A stretch of DNA of 64,000 nt from Hyphomicrobiales bacterium (lineage in GTDB: Bacteria; Pseudomonadota; Alphaproteobacteria; Rhizobiales; Beijerinckiaceae). Shown one piece after another: positions 34,950-43,563 of the stretch. A model generated the notes under the pieces. The model was not told where the DNA came from. It made no database searches and was given only the letters and a program-made list of their open reading frames with translations. The stretch lies in the NCBI GenBank assembly GCA_016716745.1, contig JADJVD010000004.1:372001-436000 (forward strand), given 5' to 3'. The translations under genes and the position numbers were made by a program. Positions within the stretch are counted from its first letter, which is position 1; each line of letters opens with the position of its first letter.

Positions 34950-35023
34950 GGCCTCGTGGCGGAGTGGCTACGCAGAGGACTGCAAATCCTTGCACCCCGG
35001 TTCGATTCCGGGCGAGGCCTCCA
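34950..35023 (+). tRNA. tRNA-Cys (anticodon GCA)
   Basis: A 74-nt cloverleaf: acceptor GGCCTCG with CGAGGCC, D-arm GGCGGAGTGGCTACGC, anticodon loop CTGCAAA with anticodon GCA, T-arm CCCGGTTCGATTCCGGG and an encoded CCA after discriminator T. The pcm gene starts 38 bp downstream and may share its transcript. Confidence 0.97.
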
Positions 35024-35061
35024 TCGTTTCTCGCCGGCTCGCCGGCAAACGGAGGTGGGGC

Positions 35062-35736
35062 ATGGCGCAAACGGCAACCGCGCGCGAATCCGCCGCTGAT
35101 CTGCGCCGGACGATGGTCGAGCGCCAGATGCGCACATTCGACGTGTTTGACGTCGGCGTGCTCGCCGCCTTCGACGCCGTTCCCCGCGAGCCGTTCATCG
35201 CCGCCGATCTCGCCGCCGTGGCGTATTCCGACCGCGTTCTGCCGGGCAGGACGGGCGAGCGGCTGCTGCTGGCGCCCATGATCCTCGGCCGTCTCATTCA
35301 GGAGGCCGCCGTCACGTCCCAATGCCGCGCGCTCGACGTCGCGGGCGGCGGCTATTCGGCGGCTGTGCTGTCGCGGCTGGCGAAGTCCGTCGTGACGATC
35401 GAGGACGAGGCGAGCGCCGCGGAGGCCGCGGCCAGCCAGCTCGGCGCGCTCGGCTGCGCCAACGTCACGGCGAGGCAGGGCGATCTGGCCAAGGGCGCGG
35501 CGGCGGACGGACCTTTCGACGTCATCCTCGTCAACGGAGTCGCCGAGACCTCGCTCGACGGGCTGCTGGCCCAGCTCGCCGACGGCGGCCGCCTGCTGAC
35601 GCTGGAGAAGAGCGGCTCGGCCGTCCGCGCCGTGCGCTACGACCGGCATGGCGACGAATTCGGCAAGCGCACGCTGTTCAACGCGTCCGGCCCGTCGTTG
35701 GCCGCGTTCCGCAAGGCCCCGGCGTTCATATTCTAA
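35062..35736 (+). CDS. pcm: Protein-L-isoaspartate O-methyltransferase family protein
   Basis: AdoMet-dependent methyltransferase of 224 residues that repairs isoaspartyl damage in ageing proteins. It opens ADLRRTMVERQMRTFDVFD, has VPREPFIAAD near 40, and an AdoMet-binding loop ALDVAGGGYSAAVL near 92; the usual GxGxGY reads AGGGYS here. Alphaproteobacterial copies preceding tolC are commonly of this slightly divergent type, so true repair activity is likely but not certain. The ATG at 35062 follows GGAGG. tolC is the next gene on the same strand. Confidence 0.86.
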   Translation: MAQTATARESAADLRRTMVERQMRTFDVFDVGVLAAFDAVPREPFIAADLAAVAYSDRVLPGRTGERLLLAPMILGRLIQEAAVTSQCRALDVAGGGYSAAVLSRLAKSVVTIEDEASAAEAAASQLGALGCANVTARQGDLAKGAAADGPFDVILVNGVAETSLDGLLAQLADGGRLLTLEKSGSAVRAVRYDRHGDEFGKRTLFNASGPSLAAFRKAPAFIF

Positions 35737-35896
35737 GTGTCGTATTTTTGCGTCGGCGTCCGGGTAAATGCGTTTTGGGCGCTTGCGCCGCACTTGAATC
35801 GGGCCGGAACCGGATAGGTTAACGCCCGGAATCGCCTGCGGGGCGAGATTGGATCGCCGCCGGCTCGCGTCGCGGTTGCGTAATGATGAGGTTGTA

Positions 35897-37333
35897 ATGG
35901 CGTCGCCCACGACCCGATTGGCTCGGCTGACGACCGGCAAGGGCGCGTTGCGGGCGACGTCCGTCGCCTGCCTTGCGAGCCTGTCGCTCGCCGGCCTTTG
36001 CCTCGCCGTCGCGGCGCCGGCAGCCGCGGAGACGCTGGCCGGCGCGCTGGCGAAAGCCTATCGCGGCAATCCCGACCTGAACCAGCAGCGCGCCGGCGTG
36101 CGCGCGAGCGACGAGAACGTGCCGCGGCAGATGTCCGGCTGGCGCCCGCGCATCAGCGCCACCGCGGACGCCGGCGTTCTCCACACCGAATCGGAGGGGC
36201 TGGGCGCGAGTTCGGGCTCGCGCAGCTCCGGGCCGCGCGGCTTCGGCGTGCAGATCCAGCAGAATCTGTGGAACGGCAATCGCACCGCCAACGGCGTGCG
36301 GCAGGCCGAATCGGGCGTGCTGGCGGCGCGCGAGACGCTGCGCAACGCCGAGCAGACGGTGCTGCAAAACGCCGTCACCTCCTACATGAACGTGCTGCGC
36401 GACACCGCGATCCTCAATCTGCGCCGCAACAACATCGAGGTGCTGGACCAGCAGTTGCGCCAGACGCGCGACCGCTTCAATGTCGGCGAGGTGACGCGCA
36501 CCGACGTCGCTCAGGTCGAGGCGCAGCTCGCCAGCGCCCGCGCCGACGCCTTCACGGCGCAGTCGAATCTGCAGACCTCGCTCGCCAATTACCGGCAGGT
36601 CGTCGGCGAACAGCCCAGGAGCCTCGCCCCCGCCAAGCCCATCGACAAGGCGCTGCCGAAGTCGGTGGCGAACGCGGTCTCCTCGTCGCAGACCGAGCAT
36701 CCGCTGATCCAGGCGGCGATGCACAATGTCGACGCCGCGCAGCTCGCCGTGAAGCTCGTCGAGGGCGAGCTTTATCCGACGCTCGGCGTCACCGGCTCGC
36801 TGTCGAAGCGCTGGGATCCGAACGGCGCGCGCGGCGCGCAGACCACCAGCGCCAGCGCGGTGGCGACGCTGACCGTGCCGATCTACGAGGGCGGCGAGGT
36901 CTACGCCCGCGTTCGTCAGGCCAAGGAGCAACTCGGGCAGGCGCGGCTGCAGGCCGACGTGCAGCGCGAGCAGGTGCGCGCGCTCGTCGTCTCGAGCTGG
37001 GGCCTGTGGGAGAATTCGCGCGCGGTGCTGCAGGCCGCGCAGGCGCAGGTGACGGCGGCCGAAATCGCGCTCAACGGCGTGCGCGAGGAAGCCAAGGTCG
37101 GCCAGCGCACGACGCTCGACGTTCTGGTTTCCCAGCAGACGCTGCTCAACGCGCGCGTGACGCTGGTGACGGCGCAGCGCGACCGCGTCGTCACGTCCTA
37201 CTCGGTCCTCTCCGCGATGGGCCGCCTTTCGGCGTCGACGCTCGGCCTGTCGGTCGCCAGCTACGATCCGCGCGTCCACTTCGATCAGGTGAAGGACAAG
37301 TGGATCGGCGTGCGCACGCCGGACGGGCGCTGA
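35897..37333 (+). CDS. tolC: TolC family outer-membrane channel protein
   Basis: Trimeric outer-membrane exit duct for drug efflux and type I secretion. The 478 residues have a long N-terminus with a signal peptide (hydrophobic about 33-52, cleavage after AAAAE-like text near 54) and two internally related outer-membrane efflux (OEP) repeats, visible as AYRGNPDLNQQRAGVRA, TRDRFNVGEVTRTDVAQVEAQLA in the first and ARLQ...VREEAKVGQRTTLDVLVSQQ in the second. The ATG at 35897 has GATGAGG upstream. It is the only secretion component in the window and could serve any type I exporter encoded elsewhere. Confidence 0.93.
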   Translation: MASPTTRLARLTTGKGALRATSVACLASLSLAGLCLAVAAPAAAETLAGALAKAYRGNPDLNQQRAGVRASDENVPRQMSGWRPRISATADAGVLHTESEGLGASSGSRSSGPRGFGVQIQQNLWNGNRTANGVRQAESGVLAARETLRNAEQTVLQNAVTSYMNVLRDTAILNLRRNNIEVLDQQLRQTRDRFNVGEVTRTDVAQVEAQLASARADAFTAQSNLQTSLANYRQVVGEQPRSLAPAKPIDKALPKSVANAVSSSQTEHPLIQAAMHNVDAAQLAVKLVEGELYPTLGVTGSLSKRWDPNGARGAQTTSASAVATLTVPIYEGGEVYARVRQAKEQLGQARLQADVQREQVRALVVSSWGLWENSRAVLQAAQAQVTAAEIALNGVREEAKVGQRTTLDVLVSQQTLLNARVTLVTAQRDRVVTSYSVLSAMGRLSASTLGLSVASYDPRVHFDQVKDKWIGVRTPDGR

Positions 37334-37446
37334 CGCCATCCACAAGCGCGCCGGCCCGCGCGCTTGCCGGCGCGGGGCGTTGAGGATTATCCCATAGGCG
37401 TCGGCTCCGCGCAGCGATTCGCGCCGCGCCGCGCAGAGGGCATCCG

Positions 37447-38133
37447 ATGAGCACCGCGACTTCTCCGCAGCATGATCGCATGATCGCGCAGCAGCGCGCG
37501 CACGAGCCTTCGATGGAGGAGATCCTCGCCTCGATCCGGCGCATCATCGCCGACGACCAGCGCGCCCCGGCGCGCCCCGCCGCCCCCGGGCCGATGCTGG
37601 CGCCCGACCGTCCCGCCAATCTCGACGCCGCGCCGCTGCGCGAGGCGCGCGAGGACGAGGCCATCGCTCCGGCCCCGCGCGCGACCACGGAGCTGTTCGA
37701 CGACGTGTTCCCGCCGCCGCTGCGCGCGGTTCCGTCCGCGGCGGAGATCGAGCCTGCGGCCGAGCCGGCGCCGGCCGCCGCCGCGCCTGCCGAGACGATC
37801 GCCGAGGCGGAGGAGGAGATCGTCGAGCTTTCGGCGCCGGTCGCCGCGCCGGCTCTGGCCGCCGCCGCCACGACCACTCAGATATTGACCGCCCCTGCGT
37901 TCGCCGCGCCGTCCGAGGCGCATCTGTTGTCCTCGCAGACCGACGCCGCGGTGACGGCGCAGTTCGAGACGCTGGCGAGCGCGCTGATGGCGAACAACGC
38001 CCGCCGCCTCGACGACATGACGCGCGACCTGCTGCGTCCCCTGCTCAAGACCTGGCTCGACGACAATCTGCCGGTCCTGGTCGAACGGCTGGTGAAGGCC
38101 GAGATCGAGCGCGTGGCGCGCGGCGGCCGCTGA
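37447..38133 (+). CDS. popZ: PopZ-like pole-organising protein (DUF2497)
   Basis: Acidic, Pro/Ala-rich protein of 228 residues with the two conserved ends of the DUF2497/PopZ family: EPSMEEILASIRRIIADD near residue 23 (partner-binding helix) and a C-terminal helix set LRPLLKTWLDDNLPVLVERL with VKAEIERVARGGR (oligomerisation). The middle is a disordered Pro/Ala/Glu-rich linker. PopZ forms a polar network that anchors chromosome and signalling proteins. Position between tolC and valS is conserved in Hyphomicrobiales. Its presence fits the DivK/PleD genes in the same window. Confidence 0.9.
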   Translation: MSTATSPQHDRMIAQQRAHEPSMEEILASIRRIIADDQRAPARPAAPGPMLAPDRPANLDAAPLREAREDEAIAPAPRATTELFDDVFPPPLRAVPSAAEIEPAAEPAPAAAAPAETIAEAEEEIVELSAPVAAPALAAAATTTQILTAPAFAAPSEAHLLSSQTDAAVTAQFETLASALMANNARRLDDMTRDLLRPLLKTWLDDNLPVLVERLVKAEIERVARGGR

Positions 38134-38170
38134 ACGTTTCGCCCGACTGTTTCGCCGCCGCCCTGTTTGA

Positions 38171-38199
38171 TTGACACGGGCGGCGCGCCGCTGTTTCTA
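38171..38199 (+). promoter_or_regulatory. Sigma-70 promoter of valS
   Basis: TTGACA (38171-38176), a 17-bp spacer containing the palindrome CGGCGCGCCG, and TTTCTA (38194-38199) lie 36 bp upstream of the valS start codon. Confidence 0.65.
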
Positions 38200-38234
38200 G
38201 CGGCTTCTTGCGACAGCCCGGGTGTTTTGACGAC

Positions 38235-40934
38235 ATGATGGAGAAGACGTTCGATCCCGCCGCCGTGGAGGGCCGCATCTCGGCCGCCTGGATGGAGACG
38301 GGCGCATTCCGGGCGGGCCGCCCCGAGCGCGCGAACGCGGAGCCTTACTGCATCGTCATCCCGCCGCCGAACGTCACCGGCTCGCTGCATATCGGCCACG
38401 CGCTCAACAACACGTTGCAGGACATTCTGTGCCGCTTCGAGCGGATGCGCGGCAAGGACGTGCTGTGGCAGCCCGGCACCGACCATGCCGGCATCGCGAC
38501 GCAGATGATCGTCGAGCGGCATCTGATGCAGACGCAGCAGCCCGACCGCCGCACGCTCGGGCGCGAGGCGTTTCTCGAAAAAGTGTGGACGTGGAAGGCC
38601 GAGTCCGGCGGCGCCATCGTCAACCAGTTGAAGCGCCTCGGCGCCTCCTGCGACTGGTCGCGCGAACGCTTCACGATGGACGAGGGCCTGTCGAAAGCGG
38701 TGCTCGATTTCTTCGTGACGCTCTACGAGGCCGGGCTCGTCTACAAGGACAAGCGCCTCGTCAACTGGGACCCGAATTTCCAGACCGCGATCTCCGACCT
38801 CGAGGTGCAGCAGGTCGAGGTGAAGGGCAACCTCTGGCACTTCGACTATCCGGTCGTCGACGCAGATGGTCGCGAGACGGGGCAGGCGATCACCGTCGCC
38901 ACGACGCGCCCGGAGACGATGCTGGGCGACACGGCGGTGGCCGTGCATCCGGACGACGAGCGCTATCGCGCGCTGGTCGGCCAGCGCGTGAAGCTGCCGC
39001 TCGTCGGACGCCTCATCCCCATCGTCGCCGACGAATATTCCGATCCCGAGAAGGGCACCGGCGCGGTGAAGATCACGCCGGCGCACGACTTCAACGATTT
39101 CGACGTCGGCAAGCGCCACGCGCTGGCGATGATCAACGTGCTCGACGCGGAAGGCAGGATGCTCGTCGCCTCGCTCGAGGGCGACGACGCGAACCTCGCC
39201 GACGTGCATGCGATGCAGGGCGTCGACCGCTTCGAGGCGCGCAAGCGCATCGTCGCGTTGATGGAGGCGCGGGGGCTTCTGCGCGCCATCGAGCCGCACA
39301 CGCATATGGTGCCGCATGGCGACCGCTCCGGCGTCGTCGTCGAGCCGTGGCTGACCGACCAGTGGTATGTCGACGTGAAGCCGCTCGCCGACCGCGCGGT
39401 GGCGGCCGTGCGCAAGGGCGAAACGCGCATCCTGCCGGAGGCGCGCGAGAACGAATATTTCCGCTGGCTCGAGAACATCCAGCCCTGGTGCGTCTCGCGC
39501 CAGCTCTGGTGGGGCCATCAGATCCCCGCATGGTATGGGCCCGACGGCGCCTATGTCGTCGCGCGCAGCGAGGCGGAGGCGAAGCAGAAAGCGCGCGCCA
39601 AATGGGGCGCGGACGTCGCGCTGACGCGCGATCCGGACGTGCTCGACACCTGGTTCTCCTCCGCGCTGTGGCCGTTCTCGACGCTCGGCTGGCCGGAGGA
39701 GACGAAGGAGCTCGTGCGCTTCTATCCGAACAACGTGCTCGTCACCGGCTTCGACATCCTGTTCTTCTGGGTCGCGCGCATGATGATGGCGGGCCTGTTC
39801 ACGCAGGATCAGGTTCCGTTCCGCACGGTCTACATCCACGGCCTCGTGCGCGATCAGAACAACCAGAAAATGTCGAAGACGAAAGGCAACGTCGTCGACC
39901 CGCTGAACGTCATCGACCAGTATGGCGCGGACGCGCTGCGCATGGGGCTCGCCGCCTTCGTGTCGGCGGGGCGCGACGTGAAGCTGTCGATGCAGCGCAT
40001 CGAGGGCTACCGCAACTTCGCGACGAAGCTTTGGAACGCGGCGCGCTTCGCCGAGATGAACGGTTGCGCGCGCGTCGCCGGCTACGACCCGAAGGCGGCG
40101 CGCGAAACGCTCAACCGCTGGATTCTCGGCGAGACGCAGAAGGCGGCGGCCGAGATCACGGCCGCACTCGAGAGCTATCGCTTCAACGATGCGGCGGCCG
40201 CGGTGTACCGCTTCATCTGGAACGTGTTCTGCGACTGGTATGTCGAACTCGCCAAGCCCGTTCTGCAAGGCGCGGCCGGGCCGGCGCAGGACGAGGCGCG
40301 TGCGACGCTCGCCTATGTCCTCGATCAGGCGAGCGCGATGCTGCATCCGTTCATGCCGTTCATCACGGAAGAGCTTTGGCGCATCAAGGGCGAGCAGGGG
40401 CCGGCGCGCGCCTCGCTGCTGGCGATGGGCCCGTGGCCGCAGCTCGACGGGCTCGTCGACGCGCAGGCGGAAGCCGAGATGGGCTTCGTCGTCGATCTCA
40501 TTTCCGAAGTGCGCTCGGTGCGCTCGGAGATGAACGTGCCCGCCGGCGCGCAGATCCCGCTCGTGCTCGTCGGCGCGGACGCCGCGGCGCAGGCGCGCGC
40601 GAGCCGCCACGCCGACACGCTGAAGCGCCTCGCGCGCCTGTCGGACATCACGTTCGCGGAGACGGCGCCCGCGCAGTCGGCGCAGGTGGTGGCGCGCGGC
40701 GTCGTCGCGGCGTTGCCGCTCGCCGGCGTCGTCGATCTGGCCGCCGAGAAGACGCGGTTGCAGCGCGAGACGAAGAAGCTCGAGGGCGACGTGGCGCGCG
40801 TCGACGCCAAGCTCGGCAACGCCGACTTCATGGCGCGCGCGCCGGAGGAGGTCGTCGACGAGCAGCGCGAACGCCGCGCCGAGGCGGTCGCGCGCATCGA
40901 GAAGATGCAGGCCGCGCTGGCGCGGCTGGGCTGA
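38235..40934 (+). CDS. valS: Valyl-tRNA synthetase
   Basis: Class I aminoacyl-tRNA synthetase of 899 residues that charges tRNA-Val. HIGH is at 52-55 (SLHIGHALNN), the KMSKS loop reads KMSKT at 545-549, the editing domain contains TVATTRPETMLGDTAVAV, and a C-terminal coiled coil (about 830-899) with LQRETKKLEGDVARVDAKLGN ends the protein. All catalytic parts are intact. Two adjacent ATGs (38235, 38238) are possible. Its stop is followed by the second family A repeat array. Confidence 0.97.
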   Translation: MMEKTFDPAAVEGRISAAWMETGAFRAGRPERANAEPYCIVIPPPNVTGSLHIGHALNNTLQDILCRFERMRGKDVLWQPGTDHAGIATQMIVERHLMQTQQPDRRTLGREAFLEKVWTWKAESGGAIVNQLKRLGASCDWSRERFTMDEGLSKAVLDFFVTLYEAGLVYKDKRLVNWDPNFQTAISDLEVQQVEVKGNLWHFDYPVVDADGRETGQAITVATTRPETMLGDTAVAVHPDDERYRALVGQRVKLPLVGRLIPIVADEYSDPEKGTGAVKITPAHDFNDFDVGKRHALAMINVLDAEGRMLVASLEGDDANLADVHAMQGVDRFEARKRIVALMEARGLLRAIEPHTHMVPHGDRSGVVVEPWLTDQWYVDVKPLADRAVAAVRKGETRILPEARENEYFRWLENIQPWCVSRQLWWGHQIPAWYGPDGAYVVARSEAEAKQKARAKWGADVALTRDPDVLDTWFSSALWPFSTLGWPEETKELVRFYPNNVLVTGFDILFFWVARMMMAGLFTQDQVPFRTVYIHGLVRDQNNQKMSKTKGNVVDPLNVIDQYGADALRMGLAAFVSAGRDVKLSMQRIEGYRNFATKLWNAARFAEMNGCARVAGYDPKAARETLNRWILGETQKAAAEITAALESYRFNDAAAAVYRFIWNVFCDWYVELAKPVLQGAAGPAQDEARATLAYVLDQASAMLHPFMPFITEELWRIKGEQGPARASLLAMGPWPQLDGLVDAQAEAEMGFVVDLISEVRSVRSEMNVPAGAQIPLVLVGADAAAQARASRHADTLKRLARLSDITFAETAPAQSAQVVARGVVAALPLAGVVDLAAEKTRLQRETKKLEGDVARVDAKLGNADFMARAPEEVVDEQRERRAEAVARIEKMQAALARLG

Positions 40935-40948
40935 GTCGCAACGCGGCT

Positions 40949-41224
40949 GTCATTGCGAGCGGAGCGAAGCAATCCAGCCTGCGGGCGCTGTGGATTGTTT
41001 CGTCGCTTTGCTCCTCGCAATGACGGGGAGGGGCGCGGCGCTTCGGCCGTCATTGCGAGCGGAGCGAAGCAATCCAGCCTGCGGGCGGGTGGATTGCTTC
41101 GTCGCTTTGCTCCTCGCAATGACGGGGGAGGGGCGCGGCGCTTCGACCGTCATTGCGAGCGGAGCGAAGCAATCCAGCCGGTGGGCGATGTGGATTGCTT
41201 CGTCGCTTTGCTCTTCGGAATGAC
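40949..41224. repeat. Array of three family A palindromic repeats, exact 100-bp period
   Basis: Three inverted repeats start at 40949, 41049 and 41149. Each has the CATTGCGAGCGGAGCGAAGC left arm, and its right arm carries a TCGCTTTGCTCCTCG variant that distinguishes this array from the one at 4835. The exact 100-bp spacing shows tandem duplication of palindrome plus spacer. The last copy has decayed (CTCTTCGGAATGAC). The array separates the converging valS and mntH genes and contains no gene. Confidence 0.93.
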
Positions 41225-41246
41225 GGTAAAGAAGGCGCGCCGGCCT

Positions 41247-42536
41247 TCAGCCGGTCGCCGAACCCCAGAGCAGTTTCACGTTCAGCGCGATGATGGCGAG
41301 GGCGACGGCGGCGGCGAGAATCGTCACCCAGCGCGGGGCGCGCAGCTCGCCCATCAGCGCGCGCGAGCCCGTCATCCAGACCAGCGGCACGACGGCGAAG
41401 GGCAGGGCGAAGGACAGCACGACCTGGCTGGCGACGAGCAGGCGCCCCGTCGCCTGTTCGCCGGCGACGAAGATCACGGCGATCGCCGGGCCGATTGCGA
41501 ACAGGCGGGTGAACAGACGCCGCGCCACCGGCGACAGGCGCATCTTGACGAAGCCCTCCATCACGATCTGGCCGGCGAGCGTCGCGGTGACCGTGGAGTT
41601 GAGGCCGCAGGCGAGCAGCGCCACGCCGAACAGATGCGCCGCCATCGCCGAGCCGAGCAGCGGCGCGATCAGCCTGTGCGCCTCCTGCAACTCGGCGACG
41701 TGATGCTCGCCCCGCGCGTGAAAGGCGGCCGCCGCCAGCACGAGAATCGAGCCGTTGATGACCAGCGCGAAGGCGAGGGCGACGGTGGAGTCGATGGTGG
41801 CGAAGCGGATCGCCTCGCGCTTCTGCGGGAGGGACGGGCCGACGTCGCGCGTCAGCACGGCGCCCGAATGGAGATAGAGATTGTGCGGCATCACCGTCGC
41901 GCCGAGGATGCCGAGCGCGATGTAGAGCATGTCGCTGTTGGTGAAGAGTTCGCGCGTCGGCGACAGGCCGCGCGCGATTTCGGCGAAGTCCGGCTGCGCC
42001 AGAACGAGCTGGCCGGCGAAGGCGATGGCGATGACGATCAGCAGCGCGCCGACGAAGGCCTCCAGCCAGCGGAAGCCGAGGCGCTGCAGGGCGAGGACGA
42101 GAAACACGTCGAGCGCCGTCAGCACGACGCCGAACATCAGCGGGATTCCGAACAGTAGTTCGAGGCCGATGGCGGTGCCGATCACCTCCGCAAGATCGGT
42201 GGCGATGATCGCCGTTTCGGCGATCAGCCAGAGAACCCAGGCGATCGGGCGCGGCAGCACGTCGCGGCAGAGCTGGGCGAGGTCGCGCCCGGTGGCGAGC
42301 GCCAGACGCGCCGACAGCGATTGCAGCAGGATCGCCATCAGGCTGGAAATGACGGCGACGAACAGCAGCGCCGTGCCGAATTTGGAGCCGCCGGCGAGCG
42401 CGGTCGCCCAGTTGCCGGGGTCCATGTAGCCGGTGGCGACGAGGTAGCCCGGGCCGAGGAAGGCGAGGAACCGGCGCGCCGGCGCGCCGCGCACGGCGAC
42501 GGAGCGGAAGGAGTCCCCCAGGCTGACGTCGCTCAT
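41247..42536 (-). CDS. mntH: Nramp family manganese transporter MntH
   Basis: Proton-coupled divalent metal importer of 429 residues with about eleven membrane helices. The metal-site motifs are intact: DPGN in GYMDPGNWATAL (39-42) and MPHN in GATVMPHNLYLHS (216-219). It is divergent from mntR, with the MntR-type palindrome at 42579-42594 between the two genes, so manganese-dependent repression is likely. The ATG at 42536 has no strong Shine-Dalgarno but fits the family N-terminus. It converges with valS across the repeat array. Confidence 0.95.
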   Translation of the reverse strand: MSDVSLGDSFRSVAVRGAPARRFLAFLGPGYLVATGYMDPGNWATALAGGSKFGTALLFVAVISSLMAILLQSLSARLALATGRDLAQLCRDVLPRPIAWVLWLIAETAIIATDLAEVIGTAIGLELLFGIPLMFGVVLTALDVFLVLALQRLGFRWLEAFVGALLIVIAIAFAGQLVLAQPDFAEIARGLSPTRELFTNSDMLYIALGILGATVMPHNLYLHSGAVLTRDVGPSLPQKREAIRFATIDSTVALAFALVINGSILVLAAAAFHARGEHHVAELQEAHRLIAPLLGSAMAAHLFGVALLACGLNSTVTATLAGQIVMEGFVKMRLSPVARRLFTRLFAIGPAIAVIFVAGEQATGRLLVASQVVLSFALPFAVVPLVWMTGSRALMGELRAPRWVTILAAAVALAIIALNVKLLWGSATG

Positions 42537-42578
42537 GCGGCTGGTGCGATCCGGTTTGATGTGGCGCTGGCCTTAATA

Positions 42579-42594
42579 TGTAGCTTCGGCTACA
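42579..42594. promoter_or_regulatory. Palindromic MntR-type operator between mntH and mntR
   Basis: TGTAGC (42579-42584), spacer TTCG, GCTACA (42589-42594), inside AT-richer flanks (TTAATA before, AATC after), forms the only strong palindrome in the 146-bp mntH-mntR gap. It resembles the MntR box (CATAGC-N4-GCTATG type). Its place about 45 bp before mntH fits repression of mntH. Confidence 0.75.
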
Positions 42595-42682
42595 AATCGC
42601 AAGGGCCAAGTTCTCACGAGGTCGCGAGGGTTGCGGCTGCGTGCTACGCAGGCCGTGCGCCGCGGCGGGAGGAAACGGCGGA

Positions 42683-43138
42683 ATGGGCGACGAGACGGAC
42701 AGGCCGGGTCAGGACATGCCGGCGGTGGCCGCGCAGGCGCGCCGCTTCGGCAAGGCGCGCGCCGCGCAGTCGCATGCGCGGATGGAGGACTACGCCGAAC
42801 TGATCTCGGACCTGATCGAGGCCGAGGGCGAGGCGCGGGCGACCGACATCGCCCGCCGGCTCGGCGTCTCGCACGCCACCGCGATCAAGTTCATGGCGCG
42901 GATGAAGGAGGAGGGGCTCGTCACCTCGCGGCCCTATCGCGGCGTGTTCCTGACGGACGCCGGGCAGGCGCTGGCCGAACGGGTGCGGCGCCGGCATCGT
43001 CTGGTCGTCGATCTGCTGCTGGCCGTCGGCGTGCCGCGGGAGGCGGCGGAGGCGGACGCCGAGGGGATCGAGCATCATGTGTCGGATGTCGCGCTCGACG
43101 CCTTCGCCCGCTATCTGGCGCGGGGCGGGCGGAGCTGA
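42683..43138 (+). CDS. mntR: DtxR-family manganese-responsive regulator MntR
   Basis: Metal-dependent repressor of 151 residues. The N-terminal winged helix (EDYAELISDLIEAEGEARATDIARRLGVSHATAIKFMARM, about 36-75) binds DNA; the C-terminal helices (RRHRLVVDLLLAVGV, then EADAEGIEHHVSD near 131) hold the metal-binding His/Glu residues. There is no SH3-like third domain, which matches MntR rather than IdeR. It is divergent from mntH with an operator between. The ATG at 42683 has GGAGG 10 bp upstream. Confidence 0.93.
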   Translation: MGDETDRPGQDMPAVAAQARRFGKARAAQSHARMEDYAELISDLIEAEGEARATDIARRLGVSHATAIKFMARMKEEGLVTSRPYRGVFLTDAGQALAERVRRRHRLVVDLLLAVGVPREAAEADAEGIEHHVSDVALDAFARYLARGGRS

Positions 43139-43563
43139 CCCCGCGAAACGTTGCACGACGGCCACACAGCTTTCAGATCGCCGTCCGCGCGCGCGGCGCG
43201 CTTGCCAGCGGGCGCCGCGAGCCTCAATCCAGCCATAAACCGTGAGCTAAGCTCGCATGTATCGAAAGCGCCCGTTTTACAAGGCGTTTCGGAACGGGGC
43301 CGGAGCGCGGCCCAGGGGTCGGGCAGGGCGTCGGTGCGTTGATTGCGATGGGCGAAATGAGTTCGATGCGGATGGGTTGTGCAGATCGTGCGGGCGACGA
43401 CCCGGCTTCGTCCCATTTCGGTCTCACCAAGGTCGCGATGCGCGACCATCGTCCGACGATCGCGATTCCCTCGGCGTCCGGCGCTCGTTGGCCGGGCGCG
43501 CGAGGTATCGGCGCAGGCGGTTGGCAGGGCGCGGGCGGGGCGACAGAATTGGGTCATCGCGCA
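43139..43563. other. 425-bp leader/intergenic stretch before the exoR homologue
   Basis: No protein is recognisable here. The part around 43215-43280 is less GC-rich and includes GAGCTAAGCTC, a short inverted repeat; the rest is GC-rich. An open frame in phase with the exoR homologue starts at 43339 but its first 75 codons look non-family and precede the signal peptide start, so I treat the stretch as promoter and leader. I see no clear -35/-10 pair. Confidence 0.5.

Noticed and set aside
37878..40610. 910-codon minus-strand frame opposite valS
   Set aside because: Antisense shadow of valS with no recognisable domain.
43339..43563. 75-residue N-terminal extension of the ExoR homologue
   Set aside because: The extension precedes a good signal peptide starting at 43564 and has no family resemblance.
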